Assembly: GCA_964551835.1 (NCBI GenBank)
Contig: CAZKEM010000009.1
Span: 1 to 58,387 of the forward strand
DNA length: 58,387 bases
DNA from: JAHDCC01 sp964551835
GTDB taxonomy: Bacteria; Actinomycetota; Acidimicrobiia; Acidimicrobiales; SZUA-35
Direction of reading: 5' to 3'
Shown here: one piece after another, positions 34,107 through 42,550 of the stretch
Numbering within the stretch: position 1 is the first letter of the stretch
Layout: each line of letters begins with the position of its first letter
The notes under the pieces: generated by a model
Told to the model about the DNA's origin: nothing
The model's database searches: none
The model's input: the letters and a program-made list of their open reading frames with translations, nothing else
Position numbers and translations under genes: made by a program

Positions 34107-34267
34107 TTCACGAACCGAGTCCAACGACGTATGACGTTGATCGCAGTGGGAATAGTCAGACGATTGTATGGTTATTGTTCAAGTACGCCTTGGTTGTTCA
34201 AACGAGCGAATATCCAAGCTTGGGCACCGTTGTGGCGCCCAACATTAGAACCGGGAGGAATACTTCT

Positions 34268-34903
34268 ATGGCCATCCAACTTGGGGACGAAGCCCCAAAC
34301 TTCACCGCACCAACCACACAAGGTGAAATAGATTTCCACGACTGGAAAGCAGACTCGTGGACCGTCTTTTTCTCACACCCAAAAGATTACACCCCGGTGT
34401 GCACGACCGAGCTGGGCTACACGGCGAAGCTAAAAGAGGAGTTCGATAAACGGAACGTCAAAGCAATCGTTCTTAGTGTTGACACCGTTGAGGACCACAA
34501 CGGCTGGTCAGCCGACATCGAAGAGACTCAAGGGGCAGCCGTCAACTTTCCAATAATCGGCGACCCGGATCGCACCGTGGCCAACCTCTACGGGATGATC
34601 CATCCGAATGCCGACGATACGATGACTGTCAGATCGGTTTTTATCGTGGACCCAGCGAACAAGGTCCGACTCATGCTTACGTACCCGGCATCGACCGGAC
34701 GCAACTTTGATGAAATTCTTCGGGTGATCGACTCTATGCAGCTGACCGACGGCTACAAAGTTGCGACACCAGTAAATTGGAGCCACGGCGAGGACGTTAT
34801 TGTTTCACCCGCGTTGACCGACGAACAAGCCAACGAATTGTTCAACGGCGACGTAACCGTCGTCAAGCCTTACCTACGTACAACTAAACAGCCAAACCTG
34901 TAA
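34268..34903 (+). CDS. 1-Cys peroxiredoxin (Prx6-type)
   Basis: The 211-residue protein has the peroxidatic Cys in SHPKDYTPVCTTELGY, the Prx6-type VDTVEDHNGW, FPIIGDPDRTVANLYGMI and VRSVFIVDPANKVRL, with a long C-terminal extension (about 160-211). This is normal for 1-Cys peroxiredoxins, which reduce hydroperoxides in the cytosol. The ATG at 34268 is chosen because a strong GGGAGGAA ribosome site lies nine bases upstream; the frame opens earlier, at 34175. Confidence 0.93.
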   Translation: MAIQLGDEAPNFTAPTTQGEIDFHDWKADSWTVFFSHPKDYTPVCTTELGYTAKLKEEFDKRNVKAIVLSVDTVEDHNGWSADIEETQGAAVNFPIIGDPDRTVANLYGMIHPNADDTMTVRSVFIVDPANKVRLMLTYPASTGRNFDEILRVIDSMQLTDGYKVATPVNWSHGEDVIVSPALTDEQANELFNGDVTVVKPYLRTTKQPNL

Positions 34904-34935
34904 AGCTCGGACAACGAACCGGCCGGTAGGCGCAA

Positions 34936-37900
34936 TTAGGCGGCGCTACTATGACTCAACGTCGCTAGCTCCCATACGGCACGCCAACCGGACGGTTCTA
35001 GTCCACTCTTTAACATTTGATGTTCAGCGGTTTTCAAATCTTGTAGTCCGCAGACACCGGCAACCAAATCGATCAGCAACGAGGTGAGGCGATCGTCTGT
35101 TCCGTTTAGTTCTTCCCGGGCGGCAAGAATCGCGTCCCTGCAGCCTGAGGCGTCTCCGGTTTGAAATTTCACTGCTGCCCACGCCAACATCGCTAATATC
35201 CGGTCAAGATAGGTCGCTCGTCCGATGAGAACCTGGTCGATATAGTGTTCGGCCTCGCTGACCTGCCCTTGAGCAGCAGCCAGAATCGCAGCCGTTGCCA
35301 GTCCGTAGTAGTCAGCGGTTTGACTTTGCTCTAAACCAACCCACTTTAGTTTCTTGACCGCTTCGGCGAGCTCGCCACGCTGTAACAACGCTAACGCCCA
35401 CGATACGGAGAGATCGACTTCACCTACGACAGCCGGGGCTTGACTAACTCCGGTGTATCTGTTTGCCCATAGCAGCGCTCGTTCTGGTTCACCAAGACGA
35501 GCAGCCGAAGCACAGTTACTGGCCGCAACTAGGCGACGACTCTCTTTGCTGTCTACCCGGTCGGCCTGGACATACGCTGCCTCGAGGACCTCGACGCCTT
35601 CCGCTACCCGCCCTAACGAAACCAGTGACCTTCCCTCAAGTGCCCGCGCTTGAGCGATCACGTTCGGAGCGTCGGTCCCTTTGGCGACCTCTTGGGCTTG
35701 TCGAGCTAGCTCACGTGCATCTTCAGCCTGCCCCGACCACAGTTTGAGCGAAGCAGCTAAGTTCAACGTCAACGCTTCAGACCATGGGTCGCCTCGGCGA
35801 CGCGTTTCCGGCAGAACTTCGTCGATGAGTTTCTGAGCGTCGACGGTCCGACCTTGGTGAAACGCCACCCACGCATCGATACTTTTTGTTCTCGTTAAAC
35901 CGCCGCGGTCACCAAGTTCTTCAAATACTCGCATCGCGTCGTCAACCAAACCCTTGGCTTCGATGGTACGTCCATACCGAAATGCTAACCACGCCAGACT
36001 TTGGAGGGCCCAAGCTTCTCCACTGATGTCACCAGCCTCTGACGCCACTCGACGTGACGCTTCCAGCGCTTGGTGGGCCATACTTCCATCAAGGCGACGG
36101 ATTTCTGCCAGACCGAGAAGACGAAGGGCCTTGGCCTGGTCGGCATAGTTCTTCAAACCGCCTAACCGATCGGCCGCCTCCCGCAGGCGAGACGAAGCTA
36201 AATCAAGGTTCCCGGCCTTACGGTCGGCATCGCCTCGAACCATCAGGACTTTGGCTTTCATCATCGGGTCTGTGACTAGCTCATCGAGGCGGTCGAGGTC
36301 TGCCTTAGAACCAAGAACGTCGTGAATCTCGCATAGGGACAAAGCCCGACCGTAAAGGAAATCGACGACCGTCATCGGGTCAGAGGCGGCCGAAACACCA
36401 TACGAGAACCACTTTGCTGCCTGGACCGGCTCATCGACGGCTAACGCTCGTTCGCCAGCTTGTCGTGACCAGAACAGAGCTTTCTCTTTGGCATCGAGGC
36501 GATCGGTCGACACGACAGATGAAAGTTCAGAGGACAGTTCAGCGGCGGCCCGATAGTGGTCGGCGATCGCCACAACGACCGAGTTTCTGATGCCGCCGGT
36601 TTGACTTGCGGTGAGGTGCTCGGCAAAATCGTAGTGGCGTTTTGCTCGAATAGCTTTTGTGATAGTTCCGTATGCGACATCACGAACCACGTCAGACTTG
36701 AACGCATAGCGCCCGCCATCGAGCGAAATCAGGCCTTTTTGTTGGAGTAATTCCAGAGTGGATGTTATGTCTCCGTCGCCGTAACCCTGGTCTGACATGA
36801 TTTGCAGGTGTCTGACACGGCCGCTACTACCAATGACGGCTGCGCCTTCGAGCACCGCTCGCTCAGTCGAATTTAGGTTGTCTACCCGAGCCGCCACAAT
36901 ACCTCGAAGAGAGTCTGGGAGTTCCGCCAATCGGTCGGTGCTCGAATCGACTGCGAAGGCTCTCTCGTCGATACCTTGAGAACGAACTAAACCCGCTAAT
37001 TCCTCAAGAAAGAACGGATTACCTCCCGCCCGCTGAACCAGGTCTTTTGCGATAGTCGGCAGGAGATCTGGAGCGAAATCACTGAGCAACCTTCTCGACG
37101 ATTCGTCGTCCAGAGGTCCGAGGTTTGTAACCGACAGCCGACGATGGCTCGAACGCAACGAGTCCAAGTCCACTTCTCGGGCCGTAAGCAGCACGATCAG
37201 CCGTTTGCCGCTGAGCTGTTCCATAAGGTGGTCGAGAAGCAGCCAAATCGCCTCGGTCGCCCAATGCATGTCAGCCAAGACAACTACGAGCGGGAGTTCC
37301 TCCAGCATGCTCGAAAATACCAACTCCACCGCAAACATGACCTCAGACCGGTTTCGGTTCCGGTAGCCACCACGAAGCGGGGTGTCGTACCCAAGTAAAT
37401 GCAGAATGCTTGTACACAACCTTGCATGGTCGGGATGGTCGCTTCCAAACCGCTCCGAAAGTTGATTCTTGAGTTCCACTTCAACCTGAGTCTGAGACTG
37501 GTCGATCTCGAAACCAAAAATTTGGCGGGCGATGTCAGCCAACGGCCACCAAACATTAGCTACGCCGTATGGAACACATCGGCCACGGACAACGTTGGCA
37601 TCGTGGCGTTCTGACAACGAGGACGCGACTTGCTGCACCAAACGGGTCTTGCCGAGTCCAGCTTCGCCCAAGATGAGCGCCATCTGTGCTTGGGAACGAT
37701 CAACGGCGAGGCGACTTTGCGCCAGCAATAACTCCAGCTCGTTGTCCCTGCCAACGAAGGCGCCTTCCCGTTGGCGATGGGTTCCTGGCGTTCGAGTCGT
37801 CTCAGTCGCTATCCATGTCTCGAGAAGATCTTGTCGACCTTTCGCCTTCAATAGGCCCCCTGGGTCGTAACGAATCGCGTCTTTTGTAGCGCTGTAGGTA

Positions 37901-38415
37901 TTTGCGCCGACGAGAATCTGACCTGGCTGGGCGAGACCTTGTAACCGAGCAGCAGAGTTCATGACGTCGCCCATTGCCGTATAGTCCCCACCGGTCGATG
38001 TTCCGACTAAGACTTGGCCTGTGTTGATCCCAATCCGCATCTCGATGGTGCCGAACTCAACAGCCAGTTCCTTAAGCGAATTCTGCATCTTCAAGGCGGC
38101 TCGAACCGCTCGTTCGGCGTCGTCTTCGTGCGCTACTGGGGCACCAAACAACGCTACGATAGCGTCACCGAGAACTTTATCGACCACACCACCAAACGAA
38201 TTGATGTCTTCGGTCAAACGTTTGAACCATCTGTCGACAAGGGCTTTGACCTCTTCAGGGTCCAGGCGTTCTGCCAACGTGGTAAACCCGACGATGTCTG
38301 CGAACAACACCGAGACAACGCGACGTTCTTCGTCTGCCACCGAGAGGGAAGATCCGCACCGGGAACAGAACCTATCGTTGGGCGAAACTTCGGAGCCGCA
38401 GGCAGAACAGTTCAT
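34936..38415 (-). CDS. Zinc-ribbon/class III adenylyl cyclase/ATPase/TPR regulator
   Basis: The 1,159-residue protein has four parts: a zinc ribbon (CSACGSEV...CSRCG, 3-21), a class III nucleotide cyclase domain (about 32-205), an AAA-type ATPase domain with Walker A GEAGLGKTRLV (about 250-260), and a long array of TPR-like helices to the C-terminus. The cyclase keeps the metal Asp pair (D40 in FADIVGFT, D84 in KVLGDAIVALFG), base-contact residues K80 and D150, and the transition-state Asn/Arg (N153, R157 in MNSAARL), so it should be active and use ATP. The architecture is common in actinobacteria and is thought to couple signals to cAMP. The gene stands alone, with an inverted repeat upstream. 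Confidence 0.88.
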   Translation of the reverse strand: MNCSACGSEVSPNDRFCSRCGSSLSVADEERRVVSVLFADIVGFTTLAERLDPEEVKALVDRWFKRLTEDINSFGGVVDKVLGDAIVALFGAPVAHEDDAERAVRAALKMQNSLKELAVEFGTIEMRIGINTGQVLVGTSTGGDYTAMGDVMNSAARLQGLAQPGQILVGANTYSATKDAIRYDPGGLLKAKGRQDLLETWIATETTRTPGTHRQREGAFVGRDNELELLLAQSRLAVDRSQAQMALILGEAGLGKTRLVQQVASSLSERHDANVVRGRCVPYGVANVWWPLADIARQIFGFEIDQSQTQVEVELKNQLSERFGSDHPDHARLCTSILHLLGYDTPLRGGYRNRNRSEVMFAVELVFSSMLEELPLVVVLADMHWATEAIWLLLDHLMEQLSGKRLIVLLTAREVDLDSLRSSHRRLSVTNLGPLDDESSRRLLSDFAPDLLPTIAKDLVQRAGGNPFFLEELAGLVRSQGIDERAFAVDSSTDRLAELPDSLRGIVAARVDNLNSTERAVLEGAAVIGSSGRVRHLQIMSDQGYGDGDITSTLELLQQKGLISLDGGRYAFKSDVVRDVAYGTITKAIRAKRHYDFAEHLTASQTGGIRNSVVVAIADHYRAAAELSSELSSVVSTDRLDAKEKALFWSRQAGERALAVDEPVQAAKWFSYGVSAASDPMTVVDFLYGRALSLCEIHDVLGSKADLDRLDELVTDPMMKAKVLMVRGDADRKAGNLDLASSRLREAADRLGGLKNYADQAKALRLLGLAEIRRLDGSMAHQALEASRRVASEAGDISGEAWALQSLAWLAFRYGRTIEAKGLVDDAMRVFEELGDRGGLTRTKSIDAWVAFHQGRTVDAQKLIDEVLPETRRRGDPWSEALTLNLAASLKLWSGQAEDARELARQAQEVAKGTDAPNVIAQARALEGRSLVSLGRVAEGVEVLEAAYVQADRVDSKESRRLVAASNCASAARLGEPERALLWANRYTGVSQAPAVVGEVDLSVSWALALLQRGELAEAVKKLKWVGLEQSQTADYYGLATAAILAAAQGQVSEAEHYIDQVLIGRATYLDRILAMLAWAAVKFQTGDASGCRDAILAAREELNGTDDRLTSLLIDLVAGVCGLQDLKTAEHQMLKSGLEPSGWRAVWELATLSHSSAA

Positions 38416-38538
38416 TACATACAGCCTAATTCAGTGGAGAACCGGTAGCACGCCAGCCCGAGGTAAACAAAACAAGACATCGGACACGTCCCGAACCCAC
38501 CACTCAGAATACTGCTACCTGTTCCTTTGAACCACCCG

Positions 38539-38577
38539 GGCGGTAACATGCACAACCCACAGAACATGTTTACCGCC
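38539..38577 (-). terminator. Inverted repeat, possible terminator
   Basis: GGCGGTAACATG (38539-38550) pairs with CATGTTTACCGCC (38565-38577); one extra base in the right arm leaves a 12-bp stem with a bulge and a 14-base loop. It sits downstream of the gene ending at 38654 and upstream of the cyclase gene. There is no strong T run, so an operator for the cyclase gene is the alternative. Confidence 0.5.
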
Positions 38578-38653
38578 AGTGATTGAAGCTCGCCTTGGGT
38601 CCCAGTCTGAACGAACCGAGCCCACTAGGCGCCCTCGGCGTGGCCGCTTGGAG

Positions 38654-39115
38654 CTAGCTCGTACCATCCCAAGCAAGAGCTTGTTCAAGGTCGGTGACGT
38701 AGCCAATCCGGAAGCTTACCTTCGGGGGCGCCGGGATTTCACCTGGAGCATTTGGATCACCGGTCGCCACGACTAACCAACTGATCCCGGCTTCACGATA
38801 GAGCGGCACTGCGGTTTGCGCCCACCAGGGCTCATAGTCAGCTAACCCGTCGACGTCTGCCTGCCCTCGTAGCCATGTGACGCCCTCACATGATTGGTCG
38901 AGTTGACGAGCGTCGATAACGGCTCTTTCGGGGTGTAGTTCGGCGCACTGCCTCGCAAATTGCCTGATTCCCGCCGCAAATTCGTACGCCGACAAACCAG
39001 GCTCATGAACCCACGTCATCATCAGGGTTTGAGCCCCCGCTGCCGCCTCATTAGGATTGATCCCGTCTTGTTGGACGATGGAGTACTGCGCGTGCTGGAT
39101 GCTTGTTGTGTTCAT
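38654..39115 (-). CDS. Hypothetical protein downstream of an ECF sigma factor
   Basis: The 153-residue, probably soluble protein has a helix-strand pattern (LSAYEFAAGIRQFARQCAEL, ERAVIDARQL, LYREAGISWLVVATGD) loosely like STAS/SpoIIAA-fold proteins, but without a conserved phospho-serine motif I can name. A GAGGAA ribosome site stands six bases before the ATG. It follows the sigma-factor gene on the same strand with a 97-base gap, so it may belong to the same regulon. No function is proposed. Confidence 0.6.
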   Translation of the reverse strand: MNTTSIQHAQYSIVQQDGINPNEAAAGAQTLMMTWVHEPGLSAYEFAAGIRQFARQCAELHPERAVIDARQLDQSCEGVTWLRGQADVDGLADYEPWWAQTAVPLYREAGISWLVVATGDPNAPGEIPAPPKVSFRIGYVTDLEQALAWDGTS

Positions 39116-39212
39116 AGTATTTCCTCATGTAATGATTCGACCACGTCGGTCGTTTCGGAACTACTACTTCAACGATGCCAGACCTCTCGTCTCATCGCTG
39201 ACCCGTAAATGA

Positions 39213-40193
39213 TTACAGGTCGTGTCCTTCGCCTTCGCTGACTATCGTCGGCAGACCAAGAAGGTCGAAGACTCTATCTTCGGTGAATCCAGTGATTTTG
39301 GTTGCCACGTCGGTTCCACCACCAAAGAGCATGATGCAGTGGCGTTTGGCCGTTCCGTCCCCCACAGCTGTATAGCTGGCAAGTCCTGCTTCGCCGTTGG
39401 CGGTGACTGGGATGATCCCAAGCTTGTATGGCACACCAAAGTGAATCTCATCCAACAGGATCTCGACGATGGCATTCGGCCCGGTGAATTCCAGTGTGTT
39501 GGGCGGCATGGTCAGGTGCGCCGATTCGTCGAGAAGCGCCAGCATCGCTTTTGTGTCGGCGGTTTGCCAGGCTTGGGTAAAGCGATCAACTAAGCCTCGT
39601 TGATTCTCATCAGGAGCCGTTAGGGAATCGCTCGACCCTTCCTTAGTTAGCGTGGCTCGGGCCCGTTGCAACAAACTATTGGTTGCCGCCACCGACGCGG
39701 CCAAAACTTCAGCCGCTTCAGTGGGAGAGAATCCGAGCACATCACAGAGTAACAACGCTGAACGTTGCCGACCGGGTAAAACCTGCAAGGAGACCACAAA
39801 CGCCAACCCGATTCGCTCAAGTTCGGTGATTTCTTGGCCCGTAGGGTCTAGCTCAGACTGAGGGAACGGTTGCAGCCACGAGGGTTCGCCCGCAGAGTTC
39901 ACGAGTTCTCGTCGTTTTGGCGCGCTACGCAAAAGATCTAACGTTTTGTTTGTCGCTATTCGATATAACCACCCTCTGAACGATCCATATGGTTCGTACG
40001 TATCGATTTTTCGCCATGCCCGGAGCAGCGTCTCCTGAACCACATCGTCGGCATCATCAAACGAGGCCGTCATCCGGTAGGCATGTCGGCGAAGTTCCGG
40101 CAAGTACGGCTTAACCAAAACCTTGAACGCTTCGTGACTACCAGCTTTAGCTTCGGCTACTTTCTCGAGATCAAATGTGTTCGTAGCTGACAT
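39213..40193 (-). CDS. ECF sigma factor with C-terminal SnoaL-like domain (SigG/SigX5-like)
   Basis: The 326-residue protein has sigma region 2 (about 15-85: AFKVLVKPYLPELRRHAYRM, DADDVVQETLLRAWR, GSFRGWLYRIATNKTLDLLR) and region 4 (about 125-185: VSLQVLPGRQRSALLLCDVL, then SPTEAAEVLAASVAATNSLL). A SnoaL/NTF2-like domain follows (about 200-326: LVDRFTQAWQTADTKAMLAL). Such C-terminal domains replace a separate anti-sigma factor and are thought to gate activity by ligand or intramolecular contact. The gene starts 9 bases after the deazaflavin-dependent enzyme gene, so the two are cotranscribed, probably from a promoter near the palindrome at 40593-40620. Confidence 0.87.
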   Translation of the reverse strand: MSATNTFDLEKVAEAKAGSHEAFKVLVKPYLPELRRHAYRMTASFDDADDVVQETLLRAWRKIDTYEPYGSFRGWLYRIATNKTLDLLRSAPKRRELVNSAGEPSWLQPFPQSELDPTGQEITELERIGLAFVVSLQVLPGRQRSALLLCDVLGFSPTEAAEVLAASVAATNSLLQRARATLTKEGSSDSLTAPDENQRGLVDRFTQAWQTADTKAMLALLDESAHLTMPPNTLEFTGPNAIVEILLDEIHFGVPYKLGIIPVTANGEAGLASYTAVGDGTAKRHCIMLFGGGTDVATKITGFTEDRVFDLLGLPTIVSEGEGHDL

Positions 40194-40202
40194 AGGTTCG
40201 GT

Positions 40203-40577
40203 CTACTCGATCTCGGTTGATGGTTGAGTCGTAATACTAATCAGCAAACTCGAAAGTGCCCACTCGGTCAATGGCGTGCCTTGCTGCCAAGCTTGATAGC
40301 GTTCCGCTAGACGCTCTCTAGCCGGGTGAGACGCTGCCTCATCATGCAAGACTGCCTGAGCTGTCCATCGCCCGTCTCCTACCTCGACAACAAGCTCTGG
40401 GTCCGCTATCAGATTCTGCACCCAATCCGAATTCCGGCCTCCGCCCGAAAGCACCCACATAGAACGACTAATCATTACAAACCAGATCTCGATCCGGTGC
40501 GGCCGGCCGGTAACCCGACCGACTGTTGTCAGATATGCGTAGTGGTGGTTGTTGAGTCCATCGCTATATTCTTCCAA
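40203..40577 (-). CDS. Deazaflavin (F420)-dependent nitroreductase-family protein
   Basis: The 124-residue protein matches the split-barrel Ddn/DUF385 family of actinobacteria: YAYLTTVGRVTGRPHRIEIW, then MWVLSGGGRNSDWVQNLIAD and LVVEVGDGRW. Relatives use coenzyme F420 to reduce quinones or nitro compounds, or act in redox defence. The start is TTG at 40577, supported by GGAGG six bases upstream. It is the first gene of the sigma-factor operon, so its product may share a stress with the sigma factor. Confidence 0.82.
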   Translation of the reverse strand: MEEYSDGLNNHHYAYLTTVGRVTGRPHRIEIWFVMISRSMWVLSGGGRNSDWVQNLIADPELVVEVGDGRWTAQAVLHDEAASHPARERLAERYQAWQQGTPLTEWALSSLLISITTQPSTEIE

Positions 40578-40592
40578 GGTTCGCCTCCGTCA

Positions 40593-40620
40593 TTAACCTG
40601 GGTGTCTTACCCCAAGTTAA
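40593..40620 (-). promoter_or_regulatory. Palindromic operator candidate of the sigma-factor operon
   Basis: TTAACCTGGG (40593-40602) and CCCAAGTTAA (40611-40620) form a 10-bp inverted repeat with one mismatch around an 8-base centre, 15 bases from the TTG start at 40577. Its position before the operon suggests a regulator site or a promoter element read by the sigma factor itself. Confidence 0.5.
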
Positions 40621-40739
40621 CGAAATGACAGCAGTGCCTTCATCGCTTCATGCAAAGAAATTTCGAGATTGCATTTCTAGACGATTCAGAACTGGGAACC
40701 CTCGGGGACGCATCAACTATCGACTGCGAAGCGTGGGAG

Positions 40740-41279
40740 CTACTCTTTGAACTGCATTTGTACCCGAAGCGTGCCGCCGCCGAGGAAGGTATAGGCAGCA
40801 ACGACCTCATCGTTTTCTAGTACAAGATTGCCATTCTGCTCCTTGGGCAACAAACCATAGCCTTCGGCCAGTTCTCGAATCTCGTCTTTAAGGTCGAGTT
40901 CATCTCGCTTTGGGAAGTCAAAATCGGCCAGAAGCGACGTGCCAGGCGAGATGCCGTTACTGCTTTCCCATTCGACGCCCCCGCTAACGTATGTTCCGTC
41001 TTCGATAGGAATCAGCACCAAACCATCAAACCACGAGGAGAAAATATCGGGGTCGCTCAACTCGCTTGGGGTGCCGTCCGGCGGGTCTAAGAACATTCGA
41101 AGACTACTCTTCGAGCGCTCCTGAATATTGCCAACAAGTTTAAACTGTTCACCCGCCATAGGGTCCTTGAGGATGAACTCAGGATCCGAGGTGCTGTCAA
41201 CAATAGGTGACTCAGGGTCTTGTCCTCCCTTGTGACCTACGAGAACCACTCGCGCCTCGCTCCTGCCGACGAAACTCAC
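40740..41279 (-). CDS. Protein with duplicated novel surface domain, second copy
   Basis: The 179-residue frame starts with GTG overlapping the end of the preceding frame by four bases. Its main block (SSWFDGLVLIPIEDGTYVSG, ELDLKDEIRELAEGYGL, LVLENDEVVAAYTF) is clearly homologous to the C-terminal block of the frame at 41276-42325. No known family was recognised for the block. The N-terminal part (ARVVLVGHKGGQDPES) lacks a signal peptide. It may be an independent protein or the tail of a split, decaying cell-surface protein. Confidence that it is translated is moderate. Confidence 0.5.
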   Translation of the reverse strand: MSFVGRSEARVVLVGHKGGQDPESPIVDSTSDPEFILKDPMAGEQFKLVGNIQERSKSSLRMFLDPPDGTPSELSDPDIFSSWFDGLVLIPIEDGTYVSGGVEWESSNGISPGTSLLADFDFPKRDELDLKDEIRELAEGYGLLPKEQNGNLVLENDEVVAAYTFLGGGTLRVQMQFKE

Positions 41280-42325
41280 AAACTGGTCTTGAAGTTCGCT
41301 TCTACCTGCAAGAGGTCGTCTTCGGCGTCAAACGTATACGTGGCTACCACCTCGTCGTTTTCGAGCACAATGTCACGGTCGCCTTCTGTAACAGAAAACC
41401 CGGAGCTTTCCGCTAACTCTGCAATCTCGTCTTCAAGCTCAAGCTGTTTTCGGCCTGAAAATTCGAACTCTGCGAAAAGCGTCGAACCTTTCCGCAGTTC
41501 TCTGTCAGCGTTCCCCCAAGCTGCGCCACCACCAGCGAAGGCACCATCGACGGGAATCGGAACCACCCCATCGAACCACGACGAATACACCCCAGGGTCA
41601 CCCACGACATTCGGGTTGCCTGACGGAGTACTCAAATTCATGAAGATAAAGGCCGCACCTAGTTGATCGGCTTCTGATGCATTGGTAATTTCAAGCTGCT
41701 CACCGGCTTGGTCTTGGCTGTCGTCTCTGACCACGGTCCCTGCCGGTGATGTTCCCTCAGCGGTGGCCGTGTTCTCGAAATCGGGTCCACCGGTTGGCGT
41801 GACCGTGACCGTGAAGGTGACGGTTGTCGTTTCACCCGGATCCAAGTTGGTTGCCGACAGCATTTCGGTGTCGATGACGCCGTCGAACCCAGTGTTGGGT
41901 ACCCCTGGCGCCGTCGCAGTGATCGAGTCGATCACAATAGTGGAACCAGCACCAAAGGTAGCGTCCAGGTCATCGGTAAGGCTGACGTTAGACAGCGCAA
42001 CGGTGCCGACGTTTGTAACAGCTACAGCGAAGTCAAGCGTGAAGCTCCCGTCACCATTGTCGACCGGATCTGCCGTAATGGCCTTGGTGACACCCAACAG
42101 AGGCAACTCGGAGAGTTCCAGAACTGTTGGTGTGGTGTCGTTGGTAGGGTCGCCGTCGCCGTCGGCATCGGCGGTTGGGCCGTCAGCGGACTCATCGGTT
42201 ACGGTCCCCCCGGCTGGGGTTTGGGCGGTAACAACTGCTTGGTTCTCGAATGGTCCGAGGTCTGAGCCGGGGGTTATGACAACGGTCAGAACTACAATTG
42301 GTAGAGATCGACTGTTTTCACGAAC
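41276..42325 (-). pseudogene. 5'-truncated DUF11-repeat surface protein with novel C-terminal domain
   Basis: The open frame runs from just after a TGA at 42326-42328 to 41276. It begins inside a DUF11-like repeat: VVLTVVITPGSDLGPFENQA, TPAGGTVTDESADGP, then a complete repeat LPLLGVTKAITADPVDNGDG to ENTATAEGTSPAGTVVRDDS. DUF11 repeats form beta-sandwich stalks of secreted surface proteins, normally behind a signal peptide. No start codon is available before the TTG at 42106, and no signal peptide exists, so the 5' part was lost. The C-terminus is a block (SSWFDGVVPIPVDGAF, LVLENDEVV-like end) shared with the following frame. Confidence 0.6.
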
Positions 42326-42550
42326 TCAGACGCGGAACTGTCGGCGGGAACAATTTGCAAGTTCGGCAACACCGCAAAAAACTTCTTCGGTGATGACACA
42401 GGCTAACTGCAGGAAGGATCTCAAACCGGACGTCCGGGGCGACAAACGAAGTACACGCAGAACGGTCGGAAATACACACGACCATGCATCCCAGTCGGCA
42501 GATTTGTGACTTGGTCGTTGAAAAAATTCTTGCAGCTAGAATACTGACCA
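42326..42550 (+). other. Gap between truncated surface gene and pgi
   Basis: No gene is supported in these 225 bases. The junction where the DUF11 gene was cut lies near the left end. A short plus-strand frame ending at a TAA near 42405 (AGTICKFGNTAKNFFGDDTG) resembles nothing I know. The right end holds the promoter of pgi, with a TAGAAT hexamer at 42537-42542. Confidence 0.4.
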
